In this document: positions 1-8,689 of the stretch, piece after piece
Layout: each line of letters begins with the position of its first letter
Position numbering within the stretch: the first letter of the stretch is position 1
From: Methanococcoides sp. AM1
GTDB taxonomy: Archaea; Halobacteriota; Methanosarcinia; Methanosarcinales; Methanosarcinaceae
DNA length: 64,000 nucleotides
Reading direction: 5' to 3'
NCBI RefSeq assembly: GCF_900774055.1
Contig: NZ_CAAGSW010000001.1
Span: 79,797-143,796 of the forward strand
Notes under the pieces: generated by a model
What the model was told of the DNA's origin: nothing
What the model saw: the letters and a program-made list of their open reading frames with translations, nothing else
Database searches by the model: none
Position numbers and translations under genes: made by a program

Positions 1-1062
1 TGCCACGTCTACCTGTTCAGCTTTAGCCTTATCAAGGCACTCCAAATAGACGCGGTAGGCTGCCACTAATGAACCCAGAAGTATCGGGGCTGCAAAGAAA
101 CCGGCAATTCCACCTACAAATGCACCACCCAGGAATGTCAGCATGATAAGGAACGGGTGAATGTGAGATTTTATACCTGCAAGATATGGACGCAGGAACA
201 ACTCAGGTGGCACGTAGATGACGATCGAACATATAACAAAGAATATCAGAGCGCTCTCAAGACCAAGACTGAAATAGCGTACAATCGAAAGAACGACCAG
301 CACCATGTAGCCTGCAAACATGGGTATCGCAGATGCAACGAAGATAAGGGTTGCCAGCGCAAGCACATGTGACAGACCAAATGCATAGAATACGATAACA
401 GAAAGCGTACTTACTGAAAGTGCAGCATACGCATTTCCAATGAACACACCACTAAGGATCACATCCATGTGATGTACATATCTTTTGACAACATTCTGAT
501 CCCCATCCGGAACGATCCTGAGCATTGAACGGTAAAGCGCATCACCATCTGCAAGAAGGAAAAAGCACATAAAAATAGCGATCATAAGATTGATCATGAA
601 CATCGCGATCCCACGTGCGTAGGAGACAAATACAAGATTGCCAAGAAGAGGCAGGACAGATAGAGAGGAATCCCATATCGTTTGCTGTATCTGTTCATAG
701 TATGCCTGAGGTATATTGAGATTGCGTATAAAATCGAACAGAGATCCCAGTACAACACTTTGATTCTCGGTTATCCAGATTATCTGGTTAGCGATCTCGA
801 GAATACCCATACCAAGTATCAGAATAATAGGTGCCACAATGAACATTGTAGCCACAAAAGCACCAAGATGCCGTTTCTTCTTCAATGGCATATAGATAGG
901 ACGTGCTATATATGCAAATACGAGTCCAAGCATTATGCCATCAGCAAGCGGCAGCAAGATATAAACAAAAGTGCAAAAAAGTATAACTAAAGCTATGATT
1001 ACAAGGACCTTCCACCTGGAACCGATATGCCGGGACAGTTCATTCGATATGTTTGCTACCAT
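1..1062 (-). CDS. AI-2E family transporter (PerM/UPF0118), 3' end cut by the window edge
   Basis: The reading frame is open from an ATG at 1062 to the left edge (354 codons, no stop), so the C-terminus is missing. The protein is very hydrophobic. It has a first membrane segment at about residues 15-40 and a long polar/amphipathic middle, then several closely spaced membrane helices with glycine-rich loops (LTFLGGAFVGGIAGFFAAPI near the visible end). That layout is typical of the AI-2E/PerM permease family, whose archaeal members export or exchange unknown small solutes. An AT-rich TATA-like stretch lies near 1105-1118. Family assignment is fairly firm; the substrate is unknown. Confidence 0.85.
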   Translation of the reverse strand, partial: MVANISNELSRHIGSRWKVLVIIALVILFCTFVYILLPLADGIMLGLVFAYIARPIYMPLKKKRHLGAFVATMFIVAPIILILGMGILEIANQIIWITENQSVVLGSLFDFIRNLNIPQAYYEQIQQTIWDSSLSVLPLLGNLVFVSYARGIAMFMINLMIAIFMCFFLLADGDALYRSMLRIVPDGDQNVVKRYVHHMDVILSGVFIGNAYAALSVSTLSVIVFYAFGLSHVLALATLIFVASAIPMFAGYMVLVVLSIVRYFSLGLESALIFFVICSIVIYVPPELFLRPYLAGIKSHIHPFLIMLTFLGGAFVGGIAGFFAAPILLGSLVAAYRVYLECLDKAKAEQVDVA

Positions 1063-1139
1063 CAAAAACACGTGCAGTAATTTTAACGAATAATAATATT
1101 ATTTAGCATATAATATAACTATAACACACTATTAATACT

Positions 1140-3194
1140 TCACTCAAAGGACGTTCTTCTTGCGGACCTTCCATCCAGTTTCAGGATGTCGGAGAGAAGC
1201 CTGTCCGAATATTTCAGGACAACACAGGCATCTGTGCACCTGCCACACCGTATGCATTCATCACTTATGAACAACTTCCCCTTTTCGGATCCAAGAGCAA
1301 TAGCATTAACAGGACAGACCTTCAGGCATATGCCACATTCGGTGCACTTGTTTATACGCATCAGTTGTTCTGCGGTCCTTTTGAGATATTCCCGGGCATC
1401 ATCCTCAGTTCTTGCAGTAACCTTGAGACTTCCGGAAGAAAAGAATTTTATCGAATCCGTGCCTGTTCTGACAAGCAACATGCCAAGATCTTCCGAAAGA
1501 ACTGTGGTTCCAATTATATTCAAAACTGCAGCAGCTTCGCTTAAAAGCACTCCACTGACAACTGCTTCAACGGTGAACCCACCTTCCCTGCAAGGAGAAA
1601 AACCTGAAGTGAGAGTGATAGCAAAATCTTCATCCACCCGGACCTGTTCAGTCCCGATCCCGAGTTCCTTAGCAAGATTTACCATCTTAGGAGGTAACTC
1701 TTTCCAGCGCCACAGCCCATGCTTCACATAATCATCCGAAAGACCTCTGGAACGTGACCACTTCAGGAGATATTCATTCCACCTGCCATATAACGATGGG
1801 TGGATATCACGCAACCTTTCATACTCCGCAGATAATTCCGCAGGGCACAGGTAGCAGCCCACCCGCTCAAAGCCGGTATCGTAGAGAGGATTGTACTCCA
1901 GCCCGCGCCAGTGTATGTAGAGCCATACCTCAATAGCACGCCAGTCCCTTATCGGGAAGATGTTCAGCTGGTCAGGAACAAAGGGATTCTTTTCACTGGC
2001 AGCAATATTTGCCCTGGAGAATGACTCATGCTTGCGCTTTCCATCAATGGTCAGGCACACACCACCACCTTCAGTGCAACGATCGATTATCCTTCCGGCA
2101 GGAGCAAGTTTACAGACCTTGCAGCACCAGCGGAAATCCTTTGCAGGCGGACCGAAGCTTTCAAGGTTATCCCAGAAAGCGTTCTCTGCTTTTTCTTCGA
2201 TAAGTTCAATGCCCCGTTTTTCACAGTGGTCGTGCACAAAATCCACAGTCTCCGGAAACTCTATCCCCGTGTTCAGGAAGAAAGCGTTCACATCCCGATT
2301 CTTAAGAGCACTTAATGTTAGGTCCAGTACCACAAGACTGTCCTTTCCTCCGCTGAAAGACACATGTACAGGCAGCTTCCGGCATTCTTTCTGGTTTGCA
2401 ATGCCCTTGATGGTGTTCATTGCATTCTTCCCTAATTGCCTCAGGTGAGGCAGATTGGCCTTGATGGCATCATCCATCATGGATATCTTTGGGTTCAGCA
2501 TCAGACTATTGCCAAGGATCTTCCTTACCCGGATAACCGGACCTTCTGCCTGACCCATGTCCTCACTATTGCACAAAGCAATACCAGAACCAACGAGATT
2601 ACCGGACACCACGATCACATGATCTCCTTTTTTGATGTTATTACTAAAGTGATCCAACATCTCTGCCTGCACCTTCTTGCCATTGAGATGGGACCTTGTC
2701 TTCTTCAGGACAACAGTCCTGCTGTCGGTCATAGAGTGCAATAACTGTGCACCCGTTGCAGATGGCTCGAACCGATGCCCCATTAGAGACATGTCATAGA
2801 ACAACACACCTACCTTCAGCCCGTCAACAATGACCTCATCAGTCTTATCTTCACCAGGGATCTTGTTCAAAAGAACCATATGAAGTCCGATAGGATCGCA
2901 ACCATATTCGGACAACAGCAGACCTCCAAGTACCTCACGTTCATAAGGCGAACAGAAACGTATGTCACCAGTGCCTGAAAGTTTCACTTCGAGGATCTCG
3001 CCATCACAGGAACCACATCCCGGATCAAGAAGAGGTACATTGCATTCCTTGCACCAGAAGATACGAGGATTCTCCTGTCCAACAGGCTTCCTGAAACCTT
3101 TTTTCTTTTCAGGAGAAACTTTGTTTCTATTATTGCCTTTTTTAGAAGGAGATTTATGCATCTGTGAGTCGGCCTTTTTTAAGTGCATTGACAT
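1140..3194 (-). CDS. PAPS reductase family protein with zinc ribbon, PUA-like domain and C-terminal ferredoxin
   Basis: This is a 684-residue multidomain protein. A zinc ribbon (Cys 48, 51, 60, 63) is followed by a PUA-like segment at about 187-230. An adenine-nucleotide alpha-hydrolase/PAPS reductase core has the PP-loop SGGKDS at 281-286 and the cysteine motifs WCCKVC (357-362) and GCYLCP (446-451). The C-terminus holds two 4Fe-4S ferredoxin motifs (CTECGICLKVCP and CIRCGRCTDAC). The family is widespread in methanogens, where it is annotated as phosphoadenosine phosphosulfate reductase. The PUA and zinc-ribbon parts would also fit thiolation or modification of RNA or a cofactor, so sulfate reduction is not proven. 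The fused ferredoxin suggests the electrons come from ferredoxin-linked partners. A later ATG at 3188 is also possible. Confidence 0.85.
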   Translation of the reverse strand: MSMHLKKADSQMHKSPSKKGNNRNKVSPEKKKGFRKPVGQENPRIFWCKECNVPLLDPGCGSCDGEILEVKLSGTGDIRFCSPYEREVLGGLLLSEYGCDPIGLHMVLLNKIPGEDKTDEVIVDGLKVGVLFYDMSLMGHRFEPSATGAQLLHSMTDSRTVVLKKTRSHLNGKKVQAEMLDHFSNNIKKGDHVIVVSGNLVGSGIALCNSEDMGQAEGPVIRVRKILGNSLMLNPKISMMDDAIKANLPHLRQLGKNAMNTIKGIANQKECRKLPVHVSFSGGKDSLVVLDLTLSALKNRDVNAFFLNTGIEFPETVDFVHDHCEKRGIELIEEKAENAFWDNLESFGPPAKDFRWCCKVCKLAPAGRIIDRCTEGGGVCLTIDGKRKHESFSRANIAASEKNPFVPDQLNIFPIRDWRAIEVWLYIHWRGLEYNPLYDTGFERVGCYLCPAELSAEYERLRDIHPSLYGRWNEYLLKWSRSRGLSDDYVKHGLWRWKELPPKMVNLAKELGIGTEQVRVDEDFAITLTSGFSPCREGGFTVEAVVSGVLLSEAAAVLNIIGTTVLSEDLGMLLVRTGTDSIKFFSSGSLKVTARTEDDAREYLKRTAEQLMRINKCTECGICLKVCPVNAIALGSEKGKLFISDECIRCGRCTDACVVLKYSDRLLSDILKLDGRSARRTSFE

Positions 3195-3301
3195 AAAAAT
3201 AGGGTTTGGTGTTCATAAATACTTCCATAACACATCAGTAATACCTGCATCCAATCGAGACTTGCAGTTCATTGTGATAGAAAAATGAAAAGAAAAGAAA
3301 T

Positions 3302-3320
3302 GCAGATCATCATGACCTGC
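3302..3320 (-). terminator. Intrinsic terminator after the GltA/SudA-like gene
   Basis: On the minus strand a 7-bp stem (GCAGGTC/GATCTGC, one G-U pair) is followed by a long T-rich run (plus-strand A-rich 3279-3300). It lies just past the stop at 3339. Confidence 0.6.
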
Positions 3321-3338
3321 TTCAAGTATTCCTCAGAC

Positions 3339-4709
3339 TTATTTTGAAAGGTGTTCGTTGATGGTCTCTGCAGCCAGTTTTCCTGCACCCATCGCACTGA
3401 TAACTGTAGCAGCACCGGTCACAGCATCACCACCTGCGCAGACCCCTTCAAGGGATGTCATACCAGCCTCGTTCACAACAATGGTACCCCATGGAGTGAC
3501 CTCAAGGCCTTTTGAACCGTCGAAGATTATCGGATTAGGTGAAGTGCCTATCGCAATGATGACAATATCAGCATCGATAACATGTTCGGAACCTTCCACC
3601 GTCACAGGTCGCCTACGGCCAGATTCATCCGGCTCGCCAAGCTCCATCTTGATGCATTCCACACCATTGACGGACATGTTCTCACCCTCAAGAATGCGAA
3701 CAGGGTTATTCAGAAGACGGAAGACGATACCCTCCTCCTTAGCGTGCTCGATCTCCTCGCGCCTTGCAGGAAGTTCTTCATCACTGCGTCTGTAAACAAT
3801 GCTTACATCATCAGCACCAAGTCTTAAAGCACTACGTGCTGCATCCATTGCAACATTACCGCCACCTACTACGATGACATGGTTACCGCGCTTGATAGGA
3901 GTATCAGATTCAGGGAAACGGTATGCTTTCATCAGGTTCACACGTGTCAGGAACTCATTTGCAGAGTAAACACCATTCAGGTTCTCTCCCTCTATACCCA
4001 TGAACTTTGGAAGACCTGCACCGGTTCCAAGGAAAACTGCATCAAACTCATCCTCGAGCTGGTCAAGGGTCTTTATGCGACCGATCACATAGTCGACCTT
4101 AAGCTCTGCGCCCAGCTTCATGATATATTCGACCTCTTCCTTTACGATTGCCTTTGGAAGCCTGAATTCAGGGATACCATAGATCAATACGCCACCAGCC
4201 TCATGCAAAGCTTCGAACATGGTCACAGAATGACCTGCCTTTGCAAGATCTGATGCTGCAGTAAGCCCGGCAGGACCGGTACCTACAATAGCCACTCTCT
4301 TGCCGGTTGGCTCAGCAACAACCGGATCCTTTACACCGGACTCGCGCTCACGGTCTGCACAGAACCTTTCAAGACGTCCAATAGAGATAGGTTCGCTCTT
4401 CTTACCGAGGATGCAAAGCTTCTCACACTGTTCTTCCTGCGGGCAGACACGGCCGCAAACTGCAGGAAGGGTGTTCGTTCTCTTGATGACACCGATAGCT
4501 TCCTCGAAATTGCCTTCTTTCATTTTCGAGACAAAGCCGGGAATGTCGATGTTCACAGGGCAGCCTTCCACACACTTTGGCTTTTTGCATTCGAGGCAAC
4601 GTTCTGCTTCAAGGATAGCCTGCTCTTCGGAGTAACCTAATGCAACCTCATCAAAATTATGGATACGTGCATCAGCAGGTTGTTCAGGCATTTCCTGTGT
4701 TATTGACAT
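3339..4709 (-). CDS. gltA: NADPH-dependent glutamate synthase small-subunit-like / SudA-NfnB flavoprotein
   Basis: The protein has two N-terminal cysteine clusters (CLECKKPKCVEGCP and CGRVCPQEEQCEKLC) expected to bind 4Fe-4S. An FAD-binding Rossmann motif (VAIVGTGPAGLTAA) and an NAD(P)-binding motif (VIVVGGGNVAMDAARSA) follow. This is the layout of glutamate synthase small subunits and of SudA/NfnB. No glutamate synthase large subunit is nearby, while the upstream gene is a SudB/NfnA-like FAD/NAD protein. A two-subunit flavoprotein (sulfide dehydrogenase or ferredoxin:NADP transhydrogenase type) is therefore the better reading. The ATG at 4709 is preferred over an in-frame TTG at 4715. It overlaps the upstream gene's stop by 10 bp, so the two are coupled. 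Confidence 0.88.
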   Translation of the reverse strand: MSITQEMPEQPADARIHNFDEVALGYSEEQAILEAERCLECKKPKCVEGCPVNIDIPGFVSKMKEGNFEEAIGVIKRTNTLPAVCGRVCPQEEQCEKLCILGKKSEPISIGRLERFCADRERESGVKDPVVAEPTGKRVAIVGTGPAGLTAASDLAKAGHSVTMFEALHEAGGVLIYGIPEFRLPKAIVKEEVEYIMKLGAELKVDYVIGRIKTLDQLEDEFDAVFLGTGAGLPKFMGIEGENLNGVYSANEFLTRVNLMKAYRFPESDTPIKRGNHVIVVGGGNVAMDAARSALRLGADDVSIVYRRSDEELPARREEIEHAKEEGIVFRLLNNPVRILEGENMSVNGVECIKMELGEPDESGRRRPVTVEGSEHVIDADIVIIAIGTSPNPIIFDGSKGLEVTPWGTIVVNEAGMTSLEGVCAGGDAVTGAATVISAMGAGKLAAETINEHLSK

Positions 4710-5551
4710 TTGCAATCATCCCCACAGCCTTTTTTGTAACTCTCAAGGGAATCCATTTCCTCTTTACGATACAATGATAAGCGGCTCATGAGAAGATTGA
4801 AGTCCACATCCTTTGCATTGAACTCAGGACCATCCACACATGCGAATTTGGTCTCGCCACCAATATTCACACGGCATCCGCCGCACATACCGGTACCATC
4901 CACCATGATCGGGTTAAGGCTTACAATCGTCTCCACATCATATGGATCGGTGACACCTGCAACTGCACGCATCATAATAGGAGGACCAATAGCTACGATC
5001 CTGTCTATCTTCTCATCACCGTCAAGGAGTTCCTTGACGAGGTCTGTGACAAAACCGTGATGACCTTTAGAACCATCGTCCGTTGCCACAAGAAGTTCGT
5101 CACTTACAGCATTCATCTCATCTTCAAGGATAAGCAAACTCTCATTGCGTGCACCAATTATGGAGATCACCTTGTTGCCTATTTCACGATATGCCCTGGC
5201 CTGAGGATAAACAGGAGCAATGCCTACTCCCCCACCTACAAGAACTACAGTGCCGATCTTCTCGATCTCGGACGCTTTGCCCAGAGGACCTACGAAATCC
5301 TGAAGCTCATCCCCTGCAGCCATCTTAGCGAGTTGCTTTGTTGTTTTGCCCATTTCCTGGAAGATAATGGTAACAAAACCCTCTTCTACATCATAATCTG
5401 CAATTGTCAGAGGGATCCTTTCACCCTCTTCATCAATACGAAGAATAATGAACTGACCGGGCTTTGCAGCTGCAGCCACATCAGGAGCCTCGATGTTCAT
5501 TAGGTGCACATCCGGCACCAACTGACGTTTCTCTACTATTTTGTATGCCAT
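4700..5551 (-). CDS. Sulfide/dihydroorotate dehydrogenase-like FAD/NAD-binding subunit (SudB/NfnA-like)
   Basis: A ferredoxin reductase-type protein of 283 residues. It carries the FAD motif around RIPLTIADYD, the NAD motif VVLVGGGVGIAPV and the C-terminal cysteine cluster GMCGGCRV...FACVDGP, which binds an iron-sulfur cluster in PyrK and SudB relatives. The tail adds three more cysteines (GCGDDCKC). The ATG at 5551 is chosen because GTGATC sits about five bases upstream; an earlier in-frame start at 5572 would lack such a site. The gene overlaps the following GltA/SudA-like gene, so the pair is probably one enzyme. A role in ferredoxin/NAD(P)H/polysulfide electron transfer is inferred. Confidence 0.87.
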   Translation of the reverse strand: MAYKIVEKRQLVPDVHLMNIEAPDVAAAAKPGQFIILRIDEEGERIPLTIADYDVEEGFVTIIFQEMGKTTKQLAKMAAGDELQDFVGPLGKASEIEKIGTVVLVGGGVGIAPVYPQARAYREIGNKVISIIGARNESLLILEDEMNAVSDELLVATDDGSKGHHGFVTDLVKELLDGDEKIDRIVAIGPPIMMRAVAGVTDPYDVETIVSLNPIMVDGTGMCGGCRVNIGGETKFACVDGPEFNAKDVDFNLLMSRLSLYRKEEMDSLESYKKGCGDDCKCQ

Positions 5552-5760
5552 TAGATCACTTTCACAATACAATAGGAAGTACGCGTACTTTTCACTAATA
5601 TATTAATGTTATCCAAGAAATATCCATCTTATTTTAAGTTTTCTGTTCAAAACAAAAAACAGTACCTAAAGACCGATTTAGATAATAATGATAAGATGAT
5701 TTGATAATTTGCAATATTAGCTTAAAGTTAATAAACATTTGTAAAAATTAGAAAATTATT

Positions 5761-5779
5761 ACCGGCAGAATTTGCCGGT
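5761..5779 (-). terminator. Terminator downstream of tRNA-Asp
   Basis: ACCGGC/GCCGGT stem with an AAATTCT loop on the minus strand, followed by a T-rich stretch (AATAATTTTCTAATTTTT). It starts about 10 bp after the tRNA 3' end. Confidence 0.65.
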
Positions 5780-5788
5780 AAAATTGTA

Positions 5789-5861
5789 CGCCCGAACCGG
5801 GATTCGAACCCGGGTCGGAGCCTCGACAGGGCTCCATGATAGGCCTCTACACTATTCGGAC
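5789..5861 (-). tRNA. tRNA-Asp(GTC)
   Basis: The 73-nt cloverleaf was folded by hand. The acceptor stem is GTCCGAA/TTCGGGC with one wobble at 2:71, and the discriminator is G73. The anticodon stem is GAGCC/GGCTC with loop CTGTCGA, giving anticodon GTC. The T arm is CCGGG-TTCGAAT-CCCGG. CCA is not encoded. It has its own promoter upstream and a hairpin terminator downstream. Confidence 0.95.
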
Positions 5862-5905
5862 ATTGCGTTTGATTGCTGTTGTGAGCACACCCTAATACGC
5901 TGCCA

Positions 5906-5922
5906 GATATATAAACCTTTCG
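5906..5922 (-). promoter_or_regulatory. BRE/TATA promoter of tRNA-Asp
   Basis: On the minus strand CGAAAGG (BRE-like) is followed directly by TTTATATATC, a near-ideal archaeal TATA box. It lies about 45 bp upstream of the mature tRNA 5' end, so a start about 25 bp downstream would leave a leader of roughly 20 nt. It separates tRNA-Asp transcription from tRNA-Tyr. Confidence 0.7.
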
Positions 5923-5940
5923 CGCTTTTAGGATGTTTAG

Positions 5941-6049
5941 TCCCGCCTCCCAGACTCGAACCGGGGACATCGCGGTGCCTGCGCGGTATGTGCGACAAGT
6001 CGCATGAACCATACTACAGCCGCGCACTCTACCACTGAGTTAAGGCGGG
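5941..6049 (-). tRNA. tRNA-Tyr(GTA) with a 37-nt intron
   Basis: Exon 1 is 6049-6014 and exon 2 is 5976-5941, giving a 72-nt mature tRNA. The acceptor is CCCGCCT/AGGCGGG with discriminator A73; C1:G72 is the archaeal/eukaryal tyrosine identity pair. The anticodon stem is CGCGG/CCGCG and the loop CTGTAG-A has anticodon GTA. The T arm is CCCGG-TTCGAGT-CTGGG. The intron (5977-6013) sits at the canonical 37/38 position and contains the hairpin GCGAC-TT-GTCGC. CCA is not encoded. Confidence 0.93.
5977..6013 (-). other. Intron of tRNA-Tyr (position 37/38)
   Basis: These 37 nt interrupt the anticodon loop immediately after G37 and must be removed to give a 7-nt loop. They contain TATG...CATA flanking a GCGAC/GTCGC hairpin, plus a second copy of CCGCG that could pair with the 5' anticodon strand. 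The shape is consistent with a bulge-helix-bulge substrate for the archaeal splicing endonuclease; the exact bulges were not modelled. Confidence 0.85.
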
Positions 6050-6243
6050 CCTTCCGCTGAATACAGCATCCATTACACCCCACCACTGTGAGATGCAACC
6101 CCTCCATATCCATAATCATACTTATTCTTTTCGCCGTTTGAGCGAAAACAAGGCAAATAATAGAATAAATGACAGTGTAATCCAGTAAAAAAGAGTGTTA
6201 AGTGTAAAAGAAAAGGACCACAAATAAAAAAACAAAAAGAAAT

Positions 6244-6275
6244 GGCAGTTACAAAGCCTGTTCCCGGTAACTGCC
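6244..6275 (-). terminator. Intrinsic terminator of the MAT gene
   Basis: Perfect 9-bp stem GGCAGTTAC/GTAACTGCC on the minus strand, followed by CATTTCTTTTTGTTTTTTT. It lies about 30 bp beyond the stop codon. Confidence 0.8.
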
Positions 6276-6303
6276 CACTTGTAAAAGACTTATTAATTCC
6301 TTC

Positions 6304-7509
6304 TCAGAAGGTCATGACGTCGCCGTTGACGACCATATCAGTGATCTTTGTGATGTTCTCAAGCCAGTCATCAATGACAACTTCTGCCTCAGACCTTATG
6401 TTAGCGAAGTTTGCACCTTCTTCAGGGATAATACGGGCATTTGCCACCAATGGCTGGTCAATAGGCTGTCCGATCTGGGAGAGCAACTTCACATGAACAT
6501 CGCTAACCTCATCCACTGCACTTACGACATCCCTTGCCATCTGTGTGGACAGGATGTTGTAGATCTTACCAATGTGATTGATCGGATTCTTACCACTTGT
6601 TGCTTCCATGCTCATTGGCCTGTTTGGAGTGATAAGACCGTTAGAACGGTTACCACGTCCTACTGAACCATCGTCACCCATCTCTGCAGATGTTCCTGTA
6701 ACGGTAAGGAAAACACAGTCGCATCCACCTTCAACATCATCCGCAGTATTGATGTGGGCGAAGACATTCCTTTCAGTATACTTGGTAGCAAGGTCAAGGA
6801 CGTACTCGGTCATCTCTTCCTTTGCATTAATATAGTGGTCCATATCATCAATGTGCTTTCCCACCATACCACAGCAGATGGTAAGGGAAATATCGTCTTT
6901 GTCCCTCAGGCCCATTACCTTGATATCCTCTCCGATGCCAGGGATCTTCTTCTTTTTAAGATCGGTAAGAAGCTGCCTCTCGGTATTGTAAACGATCTGC
7001 TCAAGTTCTGAGAAAGGAGCATGACCTACACCAAATGATGTGTCATTTGCCATAGGCACATGGTCCCTGTGGAAAACATCCCTGAGATCGGAAGAACCGG
7101 TTCCAAGCTTACAGTCGATGATCATGTCGCGCTCCATATCCATGTCAACAATAGTGTTTCGGACATAGTCACGTGCGGCTTCAAGAGCAACTGACTCAAC
7201 AGGGATCTCCATGCCATCGAATGTCTTGGTTGCCCTTCCCACAAGAAGAGTGTATATCGGCTTGGTAACTTCTCCACCACCGAACTGAGGATTGGACCTT
7301 CCTGCAACGATCTGAGTCTCATCAGTGTTGTGGTGAAGTACTGCACCGCACTTGTTGATGTACTCTTTACAGAGAGCACGGCTTACAGCTTCTGCCAGAC
7401 CGTCACTGATACTGTCCGGATGACCTATACCTTTTCTTTCTACAAGCTCGATTTCCTGCTTCTCGATGGGAGTCTCGTGAAGGTGTTCAACTTTGATATT
7501 TCGCATCAT
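6304..7509 (-). CDS. mat: Archaeal-type S-adenosylmethionine synthetase (methionine adenosyltransferase)
   Basis: About 401 residues, the usual length of archaeal MAT, which makes S-adenosylmethionine from methionine and ATP. Hallmarks are the N-terminal [17 protein letters not shown], the [14 protein letters not shown] stretch, and a C-terminal half with [19 protein letters not shown]. These belong to the archaeal family, which is only distantly related to bacterial MetK. The start is ambiguous among ATGs at 7521, 7509 and 7506; 7509 has an AGG element at a suitable distance. A TATA-like box lies at 7553-7562 and a strong terminator follows the gene, so it is probably monocistronic. Confidence 0.96.
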   Translation of the reverse strand: MMRNIKVEHLHETPIEKQEIELVERKGIGHPDSISDGLAEAVSRALCKEYINKCGAVLHHNTDETQIVAGRSNPQFGGGEVTKPIYTLLVGRATKTFDGMEIPVESVALEAARDYVRNTIVDMDMERDMIIDCKLGTGSSDLRDVFHRDHVPMANDTSFGVGHAPFSELEQIVYNTERQLLTDLKKKKIPGIGEDIKVMGLRDKDDISLTICCGMVGKHIDDMDHYINAKEEMTEYVLDLATKYTERNVFAHINTADDVEGGCDCVFLTVTGTSAEMGDDGSVGRGNRSNGLITPNRPMSMEATSGKNPINHIGKIYNILSTQMARDVVSAVDEVSDVHVKLLSQIGQPIDQPLVANARIIPEEGANFANIRSEAEVVIDDWLENITKITDMVVNGDVMTF

Positions 7510-7552
7510 TTTTAGCCTCATTTAATAAGTTTAAGACGAACAAGATTGAGAT

Positions 7553-7562
7553 CCATATAAAT
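7553..7562 (-). promoter_or_regulatory. TATA box of the MAT gene
   Basis: AATTTATATGG on the minus strand, about 45 bp upstream of the start codon, which would leave a leader of roughly 20 nt. Confidence 0.5.
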
Positions 7563-7720
7563 TGAATGGTCTTTGGAATTAGCCTATAAGATGAATAAAT
7601 TATATAAAATTGTTACTACCCAAGTTTCATTTAATTACTCATAGTAATATCATTGCACATGTGTAAGAATTATAACAAATGAAAGAAACAAGGAAGGAAC
7701 TTCGGACCATCCATGCAATA

Positions 7721-7728
7721 CTTATAAA
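7721..7728 (+). promoter_or_regulatory. TATA box of the hisGAB operon
   Basis: CTTATAAAGG, preceded by a purine/C-rich BRE-like stretch, is the best archaeal TATA match in the 300-bp divergent spacer between the MAT gene and hisG. It predicts a start near 7750 and a leader of about 70 nt. The rest of the spacer is AT-rich with no recognisable gene. Confidence 0.5.
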
Positions 7729-7822
7729 GGATAAATGTATTTCAGAACATAATTCCCAAAAAAGTTAGACTAATCATTGATCATCAAAACACAGATCGTT
7801 CTGATCTTCAGAAGGACTTCAA

Positions 7823-8677
7823 ATGATACGCATTGCAATACCCAACAAAGGAAGATTACACGACCCCACAGTAGAACTGTTCAAGGAAGCAGGCCTTCCG
7901 GTACTCGGAGGATCTAACAGAAAACTGTTTGCAAAGACCACAGATCCGGAAATTACATTCCTCTTCGCAAGGGCTGCAGACATCCCCGAATATGTGCAGG
8001 ATGGTGCCGCAGACGTAGGCATAACCGGACTTGACCTGATCTCAGAAACAGAATCCGATGTCGAGATACTCCTTGATCTGAAATATGGAGGAGCAGACCT
8101 TGTACTTGCTGTACCGGAAGATTCGGAGATCTCATCTTCAAAGGACCTTGAAGGCATGCGAGTAGCGACTGAGTTCCCCGGGATCACAGCCAGATACTTT
8201 GAGAACATGGGGGTTAATATTGACGTGATAAAAGTTAGCGGCGCCTGTGAAATGACACCACATGTCGGCATCGCGGATGCAATTGTGGACATTTCAAGTT
8301 CCGGAACCACACTCACCATGAATCACCTGAAGATGATCGAAAAAGTATTTACTTCATCGATCTACCTCATAGCCAACCATAAGACACTGGAAGCAGAAGA
8401 GAAGATCCAGCACATCAAGACAGCTCTTGAAAGCGTTCTCCATGCCAAGCAAAAGAGGTACCTTATGATGAACGTGCCTTCTGACAAACTTGAAAGCGTA
8501 AAGGAAGAGCTGCCAGGGCTTGCCGGCCCCACGGTTATGAAGGTCGAATCTAAAAAGAACATCATGGCAGTACATGCCGTCGTCGATGCCGACATGATAT
8601 TTGCCACCATCAACCGACTCAAGTCTGCAGGTGCATTTGACATACTGGTCGTACCTATTGAGAGAATGATACCCTGA
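7823..8677 (+). CDS. hisG: ATP phosphoribosyltransferase, long form (HisG)
   Basis: Catalyses the first step of histidine synthesis, ATP + PRPP to phosphoribosyl-ATP. At 284 residues it is a long-form HisG. The N-terminus MIRIAIPNKGRLHDPTVELF is typical, GITGLDLI lies near 75, and the PRPP-binding loop reads VDISSSGTTL near 155. The last 75 residues look like the ACT-like regulatory domain (MAVHAVVDADMIFATINRLK) found in long forms that work without HisZ and are inhibited by histidine. It is the first gene of a plus-strand cluster with hisA 12 bp and hisB about 775 bp downstream of its stop. A weak AAGGA-type site precedes the ATG. Confidence 0.97.
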   Translation: MIRIAIPNKGRLHDPTVELFKEAGLPVLGGSNRKLFAKTTDPEITFLFARAADIPEYVQDGAADVGITGLDLISETESDVEILLDLKYGGADLVLAVPEDSEISSSKDLEGMRVATEFPGITARYFENMGVNIDVIKVSGACEMTPHVGIADAIVDISSSGTTLTMNHLKMIEKVFTSSIYLIANHKTLEAEEKIQHIKTALESVLHAKQKRYLMMNVPSDKLESVKEELPGLAGPTVMKVESKKNIMAVHAVVDADMIFATINRLKSAGAFDILVVPIERMIP

Positions 8678-8689
8678 TGAGGCTACAAG

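Noticed and set aside
1186-1731. Plus-strand open frame of about 180 codons inside the PAPS-reductase-like gene
   Set aside because: It is the antisense shadow of a gene with intact catalytic and ferredoxin motifs, and it has no ribosome site.
5728-6119. Open frames of 60-99 codons across the tRNA genes
   Set aside because: They run through tRNA-Asp and tRNA-Tyr, whose cloverleaf structure fully explains the conservation.
6128-6148. TTTTCGC/GCGAAAA hairpin upstream of tRNA-Tyr as a small RNA or terminator
   Set aside because: No T-run follows on either strand, and no further RNA structure or promoter could be supported.
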